Below, one piece after another: positions 17,757-26,538 of a DNA stretch of 40,288 nucleotides. Below the pieces are notes generated by a model, which saw only the letters and a program-made list of their open reading frames with translations, was not told the DNA's origin and did not search any database. The DNA comes from Achromobacter dolens. Lineage in GTDB: Bacteria; Pseudomonadota; Gammaproteobacteria; Burkholderiales; Burkholderiaceae_B. The position numbers and the translations under genes are program-made. Position 1 is the first letter of the stretch; each line of letters begins with the position of its first letter. Location of the stretch: assembly GCF_902859745.1 (NCBI RefSeq), contig NZ_CADIJW010000049.1, positions 1-40,288 of the forward strand, given 5' to 3'.

Positions 17757-17847
17757 GCCCATCCTTGCTGAAACGGGATGTAAAGGCAAGCGCGGCGGGC
17801 CCGTCGCGCAGGCGCGGGATCCCGCCGGGCCAGGAACCCGGAGCGCG

Positions 17848-18765
17848 TCAGCGCGGGGCCGCGGCCAGCAGGCCCGGATGGGGCGCGCGGGCGGTCAGGA
17901 TGGTGCCTGTCACCGACTCGGTGCAGAACAGCGTGCGGCCATCCTCGCCGCCAAAGGCGAGGTTGGTGGTCGACATGCCCTTGGGGCTGCGCCAGACGAT
18001 CAGCGGTTCGGCGCGATGGTTGAGCAGCCACACGTAGCCCAGCCCCGGATTGCAGACCAGCAGGTTGCCTTCGCGATCCACCGCCAGGCCATCCGGGCCG
18101 CTGGGGCCGTAAGAGGTGAAGAACTGGCTCACCTTGCTGACGCTGCCGTCCGCCATCAGCGGCACGCGCCAGACGCAGTTGCCGCGCGTCACCGCCAGGT
18201 ACAGCACCTTGCCATCCGGCGACAGCGCCACGCCATTGGGGCTGGGGATGTTGTCGAGCAGGCAGTCGAGCTGGCCGCCGGGACGCAAGCGGTACAGTCG
18301 GCCGCTGGGATCGTGCAGGCCGCTCTGGCCCTGGTCGGTGAAGTAGATATTGCCCTGCGCATCGAGGGTCAGGTCGTTCACGCCCTTGAAGCGCTCGCTG
18401 TTGCGCCGGGCCAGGTAGGGCGTGACCTGGCCGCTGGCCACGTCCAGGACCATCAGGCCATTCTTGTAGTCCGTGATCAGCAGTCGGCCGTCGTCCAGGA
18501 ACTTCATGCCGTTCGGTTCGCCGTCGTATTCGGTCACCAGGGTCCACTGGCGGTCGGACCCGATGCGGAACACCCGGCCCCAGGGGATGTCGGTGACGTA
18601 CAGATTGCCGTGGCGGTCGAACACCGGGCCTTCCAGGAACGAATCGACCGGCGCCCCGGCGCGGTTGGCGTCGGCCCAGTCGCTGCGCTGGAGGCGGCGG
18701 AAAGCGTCGGGCATGGCGCTCCATGCTTCGAAGGGCGCCACCTCGGGCGGTTGCAGGAAAAACAT
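17848..18765 (-). CDS. SMP-30/gluconolactonase-family lactonase
   Basis: This 305-residue protein has the six-bladed propeller signature. LEGPVFDRHGNLYVTDIPWG carries the metal-ligand Glu. EYDGEPNGMKFLDDGRLLIT, NDLTLDAQGNIYFTDQGQSG, IPSPNGVALSPDGKVLYLAV and GPDGLAVDREGNLLVCNPGL carry the expected Asn and Asp ligands. The family opens sugar or organic-acid lactones with Ca/Zn. No signal peptide is seen. It is the last gene of a nine-gene minus-strand run with four Bug receptors, an aldolase and a dehydrogenase. It probably acts on a lactone of that pathway. Confidence 0.87.
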   Translation of the reverse strand: MFFLQPPEVAPFEAWSAMPDAFRRLQRSDWADANRAGAPVDSFLEGPVFDRHGNLYVTDIPWGRVFRIGSDRQWTLVTEYDGEPNGMKFLDDGRLLITDYKNGLMVLDVASGQVTPYLARRNSERFKGVNDLTLDAQGNIYFTDQGQSGLHDPSGRLYRLRPGGQLDCLLDNIPSPNGVALSPDGKVLYLAVTRGNCVWRVPLMADGSVSKVSQFFTSYGPSGPDGLAVDREGNLLVCNPGLGYVWLLNHRAEPLIVWRSPKGMSTTNLAFGGEDGRTLFCTESVTGTILTARAPHPGLLAAAPR

Positions 18766-18781
18766 GGCGTCTCCTCGGTGT

Positions 18782-19780
18782 CTATTTGGCGTCGTAGCCG
18801 ATGCTGCGCGCGACGTTGCCCCACATCACGTTGCTGTCGGCCAGGATGCGGCCGAATTCCGCCGCGTCGGCGGCGCGCGGCTCGGCGCCCATCTTGGTGG
18901 CGAAGGTCTGCATTTCCTCCGACGCCATGGCCTTGGCGACCTCGCGTTGCAGGCGTTCGGTGACTTCCGGCGGCGTGCCTTTGGGCGCCCACAGGCCGGT
19001 CCAGTTGACCACGCCGAAATCCTTCACGCCAGCCTGCGCGAATGTCGGCACGTCGGGAAGCACCGCCAGCCGCTTGGCGCCGCTCACGGCCAGCAGGCGC
19101 AACTGTCCGCCCTGCGCCGGGCCCATCAGGCCGGTGGTCGAGGCGAACTGGAAGTCGATCACCTTGCCCAGCACCGCCTGCGTGGCTTCGGCGGCGCCCT
19201 TGAACGGCACGTGCATGAATTTCACGCCCGTCGCCCGCGCCAGCCCTTCGGCGGCGAAGTGCGGCGTGGTGCCGGCGCCGCCCGAGCCGTACGTCACCGA
19301 GTCGGGCTTGGCGCGCGCCCGCGCCACTAGGTCGTCGAGCGTGCGATACGGGCTGTCGGCCGCCACCGCCAGCGCCATGGGCGCGAAGATGAAGGCCGTG
19401 ACCGGCTGCAGGTCCGCCGCCGGATCGAAGGGCAGTTTCTTGAAGATGTGCGGCAGCAGCGAATAGGTGGTGTCGTTGGCCACCAGCGTGTAGCCATCGG
19501 CCGGCGCGCGGGCCACCTGGCTGACGCCGATGGTGCCGGTCGCGCCGGGCTTGTTCTCCACCACGAAACTCTGGCCGGTCTGCGTCGACAGCATCTGCGC
19601 GACCTTGCGCGTGGCCACGTCGACCGCGCCGCCCGGGCCGTAGGGCACCACGATCCGCACCGGGCGGCTGGGCCAGGCGTCCGCGGCATGGGCAACGCCG
19701 CCCGCCAGGAGTGTCGCGGCGGCCGCGACGAGCAGCGCGGTGCGCCGGGGGGAGAAGCGGGTGCGATTACGGTGATTCAT
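18782..19780 (-). CDS. Bug/TctC-family periplasmic solute receptor (1)
   Basis: This 332-residue protein has an N-terminal Sec signal (RRTALLVAAAATLLAGGVAH, cut near AHA-AD). The mature part has the Bug pattern: WPSRPVRIVVPYGPGGAVDV, FVVENKPGATGTIGVSQVAR and APADGYTLVANDTT, which form the ligand-binding loops. LRLLAVSGAKRLAVLPDVPT is the conserved C-lobe. The start at ATG 19780 has AGAGGA upstream. Bug proteins bind carboxylates such as citrate, aspartate, nicotinate or aromatic acids. They usually serve TctAB-type importers, which are absent here. It lies 16 bp upstream of the lactonase gene. Confidence 0.9.
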   Translation of the reverse strand: MNHRNRTRFSPRRTALLVAAAATLLAGGVAHAADAWPSRPVRIVVPYGPGGAVDVATRKVAQMLSTQTGQSFVVENKPGATGTIGVSQVARAPADGYTLVANDTTYSLLPHIFKKLPFDPAADLQPVTAFIFAPMALAVAADSPYRTLDDLVARARAKPDSVTYGSGGAGTTPHFAAEGLARATGVKFMHVPFKGAAEATQAVLGKVIDFQFASTTGLMGPAQGGQLRLLAVSGAKRLAVLPDVPTFAQAGVKDFGVVNWTGLWAPKGTPPEVTERLQREVAKAMASEEMQTFATKMGAEPRAADAAEFGRILADSNVMWGNVARSIGYDAK

Positions 19781-19839
19781 TTGTCGTCCTCTGTTTTTAT
19801 GCGGGAATGTCATTCGGCCTTGAGTCCTCGCAGGCCGCG

Positions 19840-20790
19840 TCACTCCTTGTGGATGCCGGCATCGGCCAGGATACGGGCCGAACGTTCCATCTGGTCGTCG
19901 ATGAAGGCGCGGAATTCGGTGGCGGTCGAGCCCACCGGCTGCGCGCCGAGGTCCTGCAGGCTGTGGCGCAGCGCCGGGTCCTGCAGCGTGGCGCGCAGCG
20001 CCTGCTCGATGCGCGCGGCCACCTCGGGCGGCACGCCGGCCGGCGCCAGCACGCCGTTCCACTCGTACACCGAATACTGCGGCACGCCGCTCTCCGCGAC
20101 GGTGGGCAGGTCGGGCAGCGCCGCGATGCGCTCGGGCGATGTGACCGCCAGCGCGCGCAGCTTGCCGCTCTTGACCAGCGGGTAGGACGCCGCCATGTTG
20201 CTGAACATCATATCGATCTGGCCGCCCATCAGGTCGGTCAGCGCCGGCGCGCCGCCCTTGTAGGGGACGTGGGTGAGTTCCAGCTTGTTGCCCTGCGCGT
20301 ACCAGGCGGCGGCGATGTGTTGCGCGGTGCCCTGGCCGGGCGTGCCGAACGTCAGGTGGCCCTTGCGCGCGGCGGCCGTGAGGTCCTCGATGCGCTGGTA
20401 GGGCGACTGCGCCGGCACCACCAGGAGGTTGGGCGTCAGGCTGATCAGCGAGATCGGCAGGAAATCCCGCCGGCTGTCGTAGCTGAGTTTCTTGTAGAGC
20501 GAGGGATTGATGGCGAACGCCGTGGCGTCGTAGAGCAGCGTGTAGCCATCGGCGGCGGCATGCGCCACGCTGGCCGCGCCGATGGTGCCGCTGGCGCCGG
20601 GCTTGTTCTCGACCACCACGGTCTGGCCCAGGCGCGCGCCCAGCTTCTGGGCCACCAGGCGGGCCTGGGCATCGGCGGCGCCGCCGGCGGAATAGGGCAC
20701 CACCAGCTTGAGCGCGCGGTCGGGGTAGTCGGCGGCGGCCACGCTGGCGCAGAACGCAAGCGCCAGGGGCAAAAGGCGGAACAGTTTCAC
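19840..20790 (-). CDS. Bug/TctC-family periplasmic solute receptor (2)
   Basis: This 316-residue protein has signal MKLFRLLPLALAFCASVAAA then DYPDRALKLVVPYSAGGAAD, VVVENKPGASGTIGAASVAH and AADGYTLLYDATAFAINPSL, all Bug hallmarks. The C-lobe has KLRALAVTSPERIAALPDLP. ATG 20790 begins the signal peptide directly. It lies between the cyclase-family gene and receptor 1 in the same minus-strand run. Its ligand loops differ from the other three receptors, so it is not a recent duplicate. Ligand unknown; a carboxylate is expected from the family. Confidence 0.9.
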   Translation of the reverse strand: MKLFRLLPLALAFCASVAAADYPDRALKLVVPYSAGGAADAQARLVAQKLGARLGQTVVVENKPGASGTIGAASVAHAAADGYTLLYDATAFAINPSLYKKLSYDSRRDFLPISLISLTPNLLVVPAQSPYQRIEDLTAAARKGHLTFGTPGQGTAQHIAAAWYAQGNKLELTHVPYKGGAPALTDLMGGQIDMMFSNMAASYPLVKSGKLRALAVTSPERIAALPDLPTVAESGVPQYSVYEWNGVLAPAGVPPEVAARIEQALRATLQDPALRHSLQDLGAQPVGSTATEFRAFIDDQMERSARILADAGIHKE

Positions 20791-20860
20791 GAGATTGTCT
20801 CCTTGTGGAAAGCGCGCCGCCTGTGCCGGCGGCTGCGCCTGGTTGGTTTTTTTCAGCGTT

Positions 20861-21931
20861 TCAGACCGTGGCGATGGGCGTGGCCGGTGAGCCGGCCGCG
20901 CCCGGCAGGCGCAGCGGGGGCGCGGTCAGCAGGAAGCGGTGGCGCCCGTTGGCGCGCAGCCAGCGCGCCAGCGGCGTCAGCCACCACAGTTCACCCAGGT
21001 GGATGCCGTTCTTGAACAGGCAGTGCTCGTGCAGCGGCAGGCGCGGGCGTCGCAGCGGCGTGGCCGCGCCCCCCAGGGCCACCGGCCGCACCAGCTCGAC
21101 GGCGGGGTTGTCGGCGATCAGGCAGGCCAGGCGCGCGTCGACGATCCAGCGCAGCAGGCGCGCGTCGTCGCCGTCCAGGCCGCTGCCGGTGGCGTGCAGG
21201 TGCGCGACATCGGGCTGGCGGTTCATCGACATCAGCGTGTCGCCGAAGCCGGTGTGCAGGCACACCATGTCGCCCGGCTCGATGGCCACGCCGTCGGCCT
21301 CCAGGATGCGCATCAGCGCGTCGTAGCCCACGGCGGCGCGCGTGCGGCCGACATGGGCCTCCAGGTCGATCAGCACGGCGCGGCCCTGCACGCCATGTTC
21401 GGCCAGTTGCTCGATGCCGAGCGCCCCGGCGCGGGGGCCGGGAAAGCGGGCCCAGTCGGCCACGGCCTGCGGATCCTCCGCGGCCGCGACGATTTCGGCG
21501 CCGGCCCGAAAGCCGTTGTAGAACACCGCCTCGGCCTGCCCGTCGCCATCGGCATCGAACCGGCTGCCCATGTGCGCCAGGCTGTCCCACTGCGTGGAAT
21601 ACTGCGTATTCATCAGCAGCACGTCGTCGCACACCACATCGGTGAGCAGCGGATCCTCCGACGCATAGGACCAGCAAAAGCCCTGGGCGCCCGCGCTCTT
21701 GCCATCGCGCAGCGTGGCGTAGCGTTGCGGCGGCAGGCGCCGCGGGTTCAGCGCCATGCCACCCGGCACGTCCAGCGGCAGCGACAGGCAGAACGTCAGG
21801 CCCTCGCGGACTTCCGCGATGCCCTGCAGCACCTTGGCGCGGTCCACCAGGTTCATGCGGCCGCGCTGGTCGTCGGGGCCGAATTCGCCCCAGTTGCTGT
21901 CCGGCGGCGCATGCTTCCATCGTTGCGGCAT
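20861..21931 (-). CDS. Cyclase-family metal-dependent hydrolase (kynurenine formamidase-like)
   Basis: This 356-residue protein has the PF04199 cyclase fold. The metal-site segment is STQWDSLAHMGSRFDADGDG, matching the QWDxxxH variant of this family. VCDDVLLMNTQYSTQWDSLA precedes it, RAVLIDLEAHVG is the central strand, and IEPGDMVCLHTGFGDTLMSM and PLHEHCLFKNGIHLGELWWL are the usual later blocks (the second with His/Glu). ATG 21931 is used; it lies 12 bp after the dehydrogenase stop. Members hydrolyse amides or lactones of aromatic acids. In this cluster a ring-opening or lactone/amide hydrolysis step is likely. Confidence 0.82.
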   Translation of the reverse strand: MPQRWKHAPPDSNWGEFGPDDQRGRMNLVDRAKVLQGIAEVREGLTFCLSLPLDVPGGMALNPRRLPPQRYATLRDGKSAGAQGFCWSYASEDPLLTDVVCDDVLLMNTQYSTQWDSLAHMGSRFDADGDGQAEAVFYNGFRAGAEIVAAAEDPQAVADWARFPGPRAGALGIEQLAEHGVQGRAVLIDLEAHVGRTRAAVGYDALMRILEADGVAIEPGDMVCLHTGFGDTLMSMNRQPDVAHLHATGSGLDGDDARLLRWIVDARLACLIADNPAVELVRPVALGGAATPLRRPRLPLHEHCLFKNGIHLGELWWLTPLARWLRANGRHRFLLTAPPLRLPGAAGSPATPIATV

Positions 21932-21942
21932 GGCGCGGCTCC

Positions 21943-22890
21943 TCAGGCGGGGGCGGCCGCGCGGGCCAGCACGTCCAGGGCATTGCGCGCGGCGGCCACG
22001 CCCATGTTGACGTAGGCGGCGCTGGTCACCCCGCCGACGTGCGGGCTCAGGAGAATGCGCGGCTCCTGCTGGAAGGGGTGGCCGGCCGCCATGGGCTCGA
22101 CGGCGAAGCTGTCCAGGCCGGCGGCGCGCACCTGGCCCGAGCGCACCGCCTGCAGCAACGCGTCTTCGTCGACCAGGCCGCCGCGCGCGGTGTTGACCAG
22201 GACTACGCCGGGCTTGCACTGCGCCAGCGTCGCCGCGTTGACCATGCCGCGGTTCTCGTCGGTCAGGGGGCAATGCAGCGACACCACGTCGGCCTCGCGC
22301 CAGATCGCGTCCAGCGGCACGCTGGCGATGTACTCGGGCAGATCGCGCGCGTAGGGATCGAAGCCGATCACGCGCATGTTCATGCCGTGCGCCATGGCGG
22401 CCATGCGCCGGCCGATGGCGCCCAGGCCCACCAGGCCGATGGTCTTGCCGTCCAGCTCCAGGCTCTTGTGCGTCGACTTGTCCCAGTGCCCGGCGCGCAT
22501 GCGCCCATCCAGGCCCACGACCGATTTGGCGCAGGCCAGCAGCAGCGCCAGGGCATGCTCGGCCACGGCGGCGGCGTTCACGCCCACGGCGGCCACGACC
22601 TGGATGCCGCGCTGGGCGGCGGCGGCCTTGTCGATGGTGTCGGTGCCGCTGCCGTGCTTGGAAATCACGCGCAACGCGGGCGCGGCGTCCATGGCGGCGG
22701 CGCCCACCTTGCTGTAGCGCACGATGATGGCGACCGGGTTGTGCTCGCGGCACAAGGCCACGATTTCCTCTTCGGCGGGCGTCTTGCCGGCAAACACCAG
22801 ATTGAAATCCTGCAGCAGCGCGATGGCTTCCGGGGCCAGGTCGGCCGCGGTCACGACGATGGCGGCCTTGCCTGTGGCGGTCTTGTTCAC
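21943..22890 (-). CDS. D-2-hydroxyacid dehydrogenase (NAD-dependent)
   Basis: This 315-residue protein has a two-domain fold. The substrate domain includes RVISKHGSGTDTIDKAAAAQ. The Rossmann domain has IGLVGLGAIGRRMAAMAHGM (GxGxxG) and the acidic cofactor residue in VIGFDPYARD. Catalytic residues are Arg in NTARGGLVDE, Glu in the AAGLDSFAVEP region and His in LLSPHVGGVT. It starts at GTG 22890 in a GTGA overlap with the aldolase stop, with AAGGAAGGGG upstream. It would interconvert a 2-keto acid and its D-hydroxyacid, a natural partner for the RraA-type aldolase. Confidence 0.88.
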   Translation of the reverse strand: MNKTATGKAAIVVTAADLAPEAIALLQDFNLVFAGKTPAEEEIVALCREHNPVAIIVRYSKVGAAAMDAAPALRVISKHGSGTDTIDKAAAAQRGIQVVAAVGVNAAAVAEHALALLLACAKSVVGLDGRMRAGHWDKSTHKSLELDGKTIGLVGLGAIGRRMAAMAHGMNMRVIGFDPYARDLPEYIASVPLDAIWREADVVSLHCPLTDENRGMVNAATLAQCKPGVVLVNTARGGLVDEDALLQAVRSGQVRAAGLDSFAVEPMAAGHPFQQEPRILLSPHVGGVTSAAYVNMGVAAARNALDVLARAAAPA

Positions 22891-23570
22891 AGCGATTCCC
22901 CTTCCTTGAGCACGCCGGCGGCGCGCAGCGCCGCCGACAGCCACTTGGCCTCGGTGTCGCCGGCCTGGATCGCGGCGATGCGCGCGGCCTCGTCGCGCAC
23001 CTTCTTTTCGGCGGCCGGCAGCAGGCCTTCGATTTTCTCGCGTTCGACCACCACCACGCCGTCGGCGTCGCCGATGACGAAGTCGCCGGGGTACACGGTC
23101 ACGCCGCCGACCGACACGGGATGGCCGATGCGGCCGGGCACGTTCTTGGTGGGGCCGTTCGGGTTGGTGCCGGCGGCGAACACCGGATAGTCCATTTCGA
23201 TGATCTCGACGCTGTCGCGCGCCGCGCCATCCATCACCACGCCGGCGATGCCCAGCTTGCGGCAGGCGTTCATCATGATGGTGCCCATCAACGCCGAGCT
23301 GAGGTCGCCCTTGCCGTCGATCACCAGCACGTCGCCCGGCTTGGCCAGGGAAATCGCGGCGTGGATCATGAGGTTGTCACCGGGGCGCACCTCCACCGTC
23401 AGCGCCGTGCCGGCCAGCTTCATGCCCGGATGCAGCGGGCGGATGCGGCCGCTGAGCGCGCCGCGGCGGCCGGCCACGTCGGCCAGGATGGCCGGTTGCA
23501 GTGCCGCCGCGCGGCGCACGATGTCGGCGCCGACGCGCGGGAAGTCCTTGATGATGTCCTGGTTTGCCAT
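22887..23570 (-). CDS. RraA-like protein, probable HMG/CHA-type aldolase
   Basis: This 227-residue protein belongs to the RraA/class II pyruvate aldolase family: AILADVAGRRGALSGRIRPL, GDVLVIDGKGDLSSALMGTI, then LGIAGVVMDGAARDSVEI, which holds the Arg/Asp of the active site (G-x-R-D). VGGVTVYPGDFVIGDADGVV is also conserved. Family members with this layout cleave 4-hydroxy-4-methyl-2-oxoglutarate or 4-carboxy-4-hydroxy-2-oxoadipate to pyruvate and a second 2-oxo acid; RraA itself inhibits RNase E. The catabolic neighbours favour the aldolase role. It overlaps the dehydrogenase gene by 4 bp. Confidence 0.85.
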   Translation of the reverse strand: MANQDIIKDFPRVGADIVRRAAALQPAILADVAGRRGALSGRIRPLHPGMKLAGTALTVEVRPGDNLMIHAAISLAKPGDVLVIDGKGDLSSALMGTIMMNACRKLGIAGVVMDGAARDSVEIIEMDYPVFAAGTNPNGPTKNVPGRIGHPVSVGGVTVYPGDFVIGDADGVVVVEREKIEGLLPAAEKKVRDEAARIAAIQAGDTEAKWLSAALRAAGVLKEGESL

Positions 23571-23609
23571 GAGTGTTCCTGTGAAGAAGGAGAAAGTCGG
23601 GAGGGCGGG

Positions 23610-24605
23610 TCAGGCCGGCTTGATGCCGGCATCGCGGATGACCTTGCCCCATTTGTCGAAGTCCGCCCTGCGGGTGGTGTCCAGGGCCTGCGGCGTGCCG
23701 CCGGCCAGCGTGATGCCGAGCTGCTCGGCCAGCGTCGTGAGCGCCGGGCTCTGCAAGGCGCGTCCGATCCCGGCGTTGAGTCGGGCGATGACGGGCGCGG
23801 GCGTGGCGGCGGGGGCGAACACGGCCTGCCATTGCTCCACCACGAAATCGCTGAAGCCGGCCTCGGCCATGGTTGGCACCCGCGGCAAGGCCGGCAGACG
23901 CTGCGCCGACGTGGCGGCGAGCGCGCGCAGCGCGCCGGTCTGCACGTGCGGCAACGCGGCCGCCGCGGGAATGAAGGCGAATTGCACCTGCCCGGCCAGC
24001 GTGTCCTGCAGCGCGGGCGTGTCGCCCTTGTAGGGCACGTGCAGGAACCGCGCGCCGCTCTTTTGCTGCAGCAGTTCGCCCTGCATGTGCAGGATCGTGC
24101 CCGTGCCGCCCGAGGCATACGCCAGGCTTTGCGGCGCCTTTTTCGCGGCCGAGATCAGGTCGGCGACCGTGTGGAACGGCTGGTCCTTGCCCACCACCAG
24201 AAGATGGGGAATGGTGCCGATCATGATGACGGGGGCGAAGTCCTCCACCGGGTCATAGGTCAGCTTGCCGAGCACGTGCGGCGCGATCGCCTGGGGCCCG
24301 ATCGAGGTGCCCAGCAGCGTCAGGCCGTCCGGCTCGGCGCGCGCCACGCGGGCCGCGCCAATGGTGCCGGTGGCGCCGGGACGGTTGTCGACGATCACGC
24401 GCGTGGCCAGCAGCGCATCCAGTTGCTGCGCGATGGCGCGGCCCAGCACGTCGGTGCTGCCGCCGGCCGGATAGGGCACCACCCAGGTGATGGTCTTGCC
24501 GGCGGGCCAATCCTGCGCGGCGCGCGCGCTGAAGGCCGCGCCCGCCGCCACGGCCGCGCCAAGCGCGAGGAAGCGCCGGCGCGAGAGCGAATAAGAGGTC
24601 TGCAT
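23610..24605 (-). CDS. Bug/TctC-family solute receptor (3), twin-arginine-type signal
   Basis: This 331-residue protein begins MQTSYSLSRRRFLALGAAVA, where SRRRFLALG fits the twin-arginine consensus (S/T-R-R-x-F-L) before AAGAAFSARA-AQ. This suggests Tat rather than Sec export. The mature part has the Bug pattern ITWVVPYPAGGSTDVLGRAI, VIVDNRPGATGTIGAARVAR and PDGLTLLGTSIGPQA, with ALRALAATSAQRLPALPRVP in the C-lobe. It lies between the amidohydrolase and aldolase genes. Tat export would imply folding in the cytoplasm before transport, unusual for this family. Confidence 0.88.
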   Translation of the reverse strand: MQTSYSLSRRRFLALGAAVAAGAAFSARAAQDWPAGKTITWVVPYPAGGSTDVLGRAIAQQLDALLATRVIVDNRPGATGTIGAARVARAEPDGLTLLGTSIGPQAIAPHVLGKLTYDPVEDFAPVIMIGTIPHLLVVGKDQPFHTVADLISAAKKAPQSLAYASGGTGTILHMQGELLQQKSGARFLHVPYKGDTPALQDTLAGQVQFAFIPAAAALPHVQTGALRALAATSAQRLPALPRVPTMAEAGFSDFVVEQWQAVFAPAATPAPVIARLNAGIGRALQSPALTTLAEQLGITLAGGTPQALDTTRRADFDKWGKVIRDAGIKPA

Positions 24606-24631
24606 GGGTTGTCTCCGTGTTGTTCTGGTAT

Positions 24632-25498
24632 TCATGCCGCAAAGCCGTACAGGGCCGCCGGGTTGTGCACCAGGACCTGGCGCAGCCGGGCGCTGCCGGC
24701 CCATTCGGCCAGCCGGTCGAGCTGGCGCGCGTCGTCGGGCATGGGCTGCATGCCGGCCGACGCCGAGGCGTGGGGCCAGTCGCTGCCCCAGACGATGCGT
24801 TCGGGATTGGCGTCGAGATAGCCGCGGGCCAGCGCGTCCAGCGCGGGATCCTCGACGCTGTGGCGCGGGCTGACGAGGTAGCCGCCCGACAGCTTGAGCC
24901 AGGCGCGGCCCTGGCCGAGCAGGCGCAGCACCAGGGCATGGGCCGGATGCGCGTCGGCCTGCGCCGGGCTGATGCGGGCCATGTGATCGAACACGACCGG
25001 CGCGGGCAGGGCCGACAGCAGATCCTCCAGTTGCGCCAGCCGCTCGGGCGGCATCAGCAACTGCACATGCCACCCGAGCGGGGCGACCCGCGCCGTCAGC
25101 GGCAGCACCTGGTCGATGGTGCTCGTCACCCCCAGCGAAAGGTTGAGCCGGATGCCGCGCACGCCGGCGTCATGCAAGGCTTGCAGTTGCGCATCGCTTT
25201 CGCTGCCGTCGATCACGGCCACGCCGCGCGCCTGCCCGCCCAGTTGGGCCAACGCATCGAGCATGGCGCGGTTGTCGGCGCCATAGGTCGATGGCGTGAC
25301 CAGCACCGCGCGCTGGGTGCCAAGGCGGGCCTGGATCGCGCGGTACTGTGCCATGGACGCGTCCGGCGGCAGCAGCCTTGCGCCCTTCACCGCCGGGTAG
25401 CGGGCGTCATACGCGTGGATGTGGCAGTCGCACGCCCCGGGCGGGGCGGCGGTGGCCGGCCTGGCGTCGCCGCTGGAGTAGGCGTAAAGGGCAGCCAC
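24632..25498 (-). CDS. Amidohydrolase-2 family hydrolase (2-pyrone-4,6-dicarboxylate lactonase-like)
   Basis: This 288-residue TIM-barrel protein has CDCHIHAYDARYPAVKGARL (HxH motif), VTPSTYGADNRAML, GVRGIRLNLS, HVQLLMPPERLAQLEDLLSA, PVVFDHMARI and RIVWGSDWPHAS, where Asp is the last active-site residue. This is the layout of LigI/PDC hydrolase and D-galactarolactone isomerase relatives, which act on lactones of dicarboxylic acids. GTG 25498 is the start, with GGAG inside the preceding Bug gene end. Together with the RraA-type aldolase it mirrors two steps of protocatechuate 4,5-cleavage, but no dioxygenase gene is present. Confidence 0.85.
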   Translation of the reverse strand: MAALYAYSSGDARPATAAPPGACDCHIHAYDARYPAVKGARLLPPDASMAQYRAIQARLGTQRAVLVTPSTYGADNRAMLDALAQLGGQARGVAVIDGSESDAQLQALHDAGVRGIRLNLSLGVTSTIDQVLPLTARVAPLGWHVQLLMPPERLAQLEDLLSALPAPVVFDHMARISPAQADAHPAHALVLRLLGQGRAWLKLSGGYLVSPRHSVEDPALDALARGYLDANPERIVWGSDWPHASASAGMQPMPDDARQLDRLAEWAGSARLRQVLVHNPAALYGFAA

Positions 25499-25505
25499 GG
25501 CCGGA

Positions 25506-26474
25506 TCACTCCACCTTCGCGCCCGAGTCCTTGACGATCTTGCCCCAGCGGATGCGGTCGTCGTGGATCAGCTTGGCGAACGCTTCCGGGGTGTCGGTAA
25601 GCACGCGCGCGCCCTGTTCCTGGTACTTGACGCGCAGCTCCGGCGTCTGGAGCGCCTTGTTGAACTCGGCATTCAGGCGCTGCACGATGTCCTTGGGCGT
25701 GCCGGCCGGCGCGGCCAGGCCGAACCAGGTCACGGCCTCGAAGCCGGGGAAACCGCGCTCGGCAATGGTGGGCACGTCGGGCATGTCGGGCACGCGCTGC
25801 GCCGAGGTCACCGCCAGCGCCCGCATCTTGCCGTTGCGCACGTGGCCGATGAGCGTCGGCACGGACGACAGGTACATGTCGATCTGTCCGCCGATGAGAT
25901 CGTTGGACGCCTGCGCCGCGCCCTTGTAGGGGATGTGCGTGAGCTGGATGCCCGCCGCGTTCTGCAATTGCACCGCCGCCAGGTGGGCCACCGTGCCGTT
26001 GCCGGAACTGGCGAAGTTCAAGGCCCCCGGCTTGGCCTTGGCCGCCGCGATCATGTCCTCGAAGGTCTTGAGCGGCGAGTTGGCCGGCACCACGATCACC
26101 AGCGGCGCGTCGGCCACCAGGCCGATGGCGGTGAGGTCCTTCTCGGGGTCGTAGGGCAGCTTGGCGTACAGCGTCGGGTTGATCGCCAGGTTGCTGGTCT
26201 GGCCCAGCACCAGGGAATACCCGTCCGGCGCCGACTTGGCGACGGCGTCCACGCCGATGTTGCCGCCCGAGCCGGGGCGGTTTTCGGTGACGATGTTCCA
26301 GCCGGTGTTGCCAGCCACCTTGATCGCCGCTTCGCGGGCCAGCACGTCGGTGCCGCCCCCGGGCGGGAACGGCACGATCAGCCGGATGGGTTTGTCAGGG
26401 TAGCCCTGGGCGGCGCCCAGGCTGGTCATGCACATCAGGGCCAGGCCCGACAGCAAGCGTGCGAACGGCTTCAT
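25506..26474 (-). CDS. Bug/TctC-family periplasmic solute receptor (4)
   Basis: This 322-residue protein has Sec signal MKPFARLLSGLALMCMTSLG, cut near AAQ-GYP. The Bug pattern follows: YPDKPIRLIVPFPPGGGTDV, IVTENRPGSGGNIGVDAVAK and APDGYSLVLGQTSNLAINPT. KMRALAVTSAQRVPDMPDVP marks the C-lobe. It starts at ATG 26474 with GGAG upstream and is the first gene of the nine-gene run. It is divergent from the IclR regulator with a 93-bp gap, so it is the promoter-proximal and probably most expressed receptor. Confidence 0.9.
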   Translation of the reverse strand: MKPFARLLSGLALMCMTSLGAAQGYPDKPIRLIVPFPPGGGTDVLAREAAIKVAGNTGWNIVTENRPGSGGNIGVDAVAKSAPDGYSLVLGQTSNLAINPTLYAKLPYDPEKDLTAIGLVADAPLVIVVPANSPLKTFEDMIAAAKAKPGALNFASSGNGTVAHLAAVQLQNAAGIQLTHIPYKGAAQASNDLIGGQIDMYLSSVPTLIGHVRNGKMRALAVTSAQRVPDMPDVPTIAERGFPGFEAVTWFGLAAPAGTPKDIVQRLNAEFNKALQTPELRVKYQEQGARVLTDTPEAFAKLIHDDRIRWGKIVKDSGAKVE

Positions 26475-26509
26475 GTTTTGTCTCCGATATTTGTTTTTGA
26501 TGGAAGGAA

Positions 26510-26538
26510 TTGTCGGAGGATGTTCCGTCCAATACAAT
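26510..26538 (+). promoter_or_regulatory. Sigma70-like promoter of the IclR-family gene
   Basis: TTGTCG (26510-26515, 4 of 6) and TACAAT (26533-26538, 5 of 6) are 17 bp apart. The predicted transcript would begin about 20-25 bp before the IclR start. The left arm of the inverted repeat at 26521-26559 lies between the two boxes. Confidence 0.55.
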
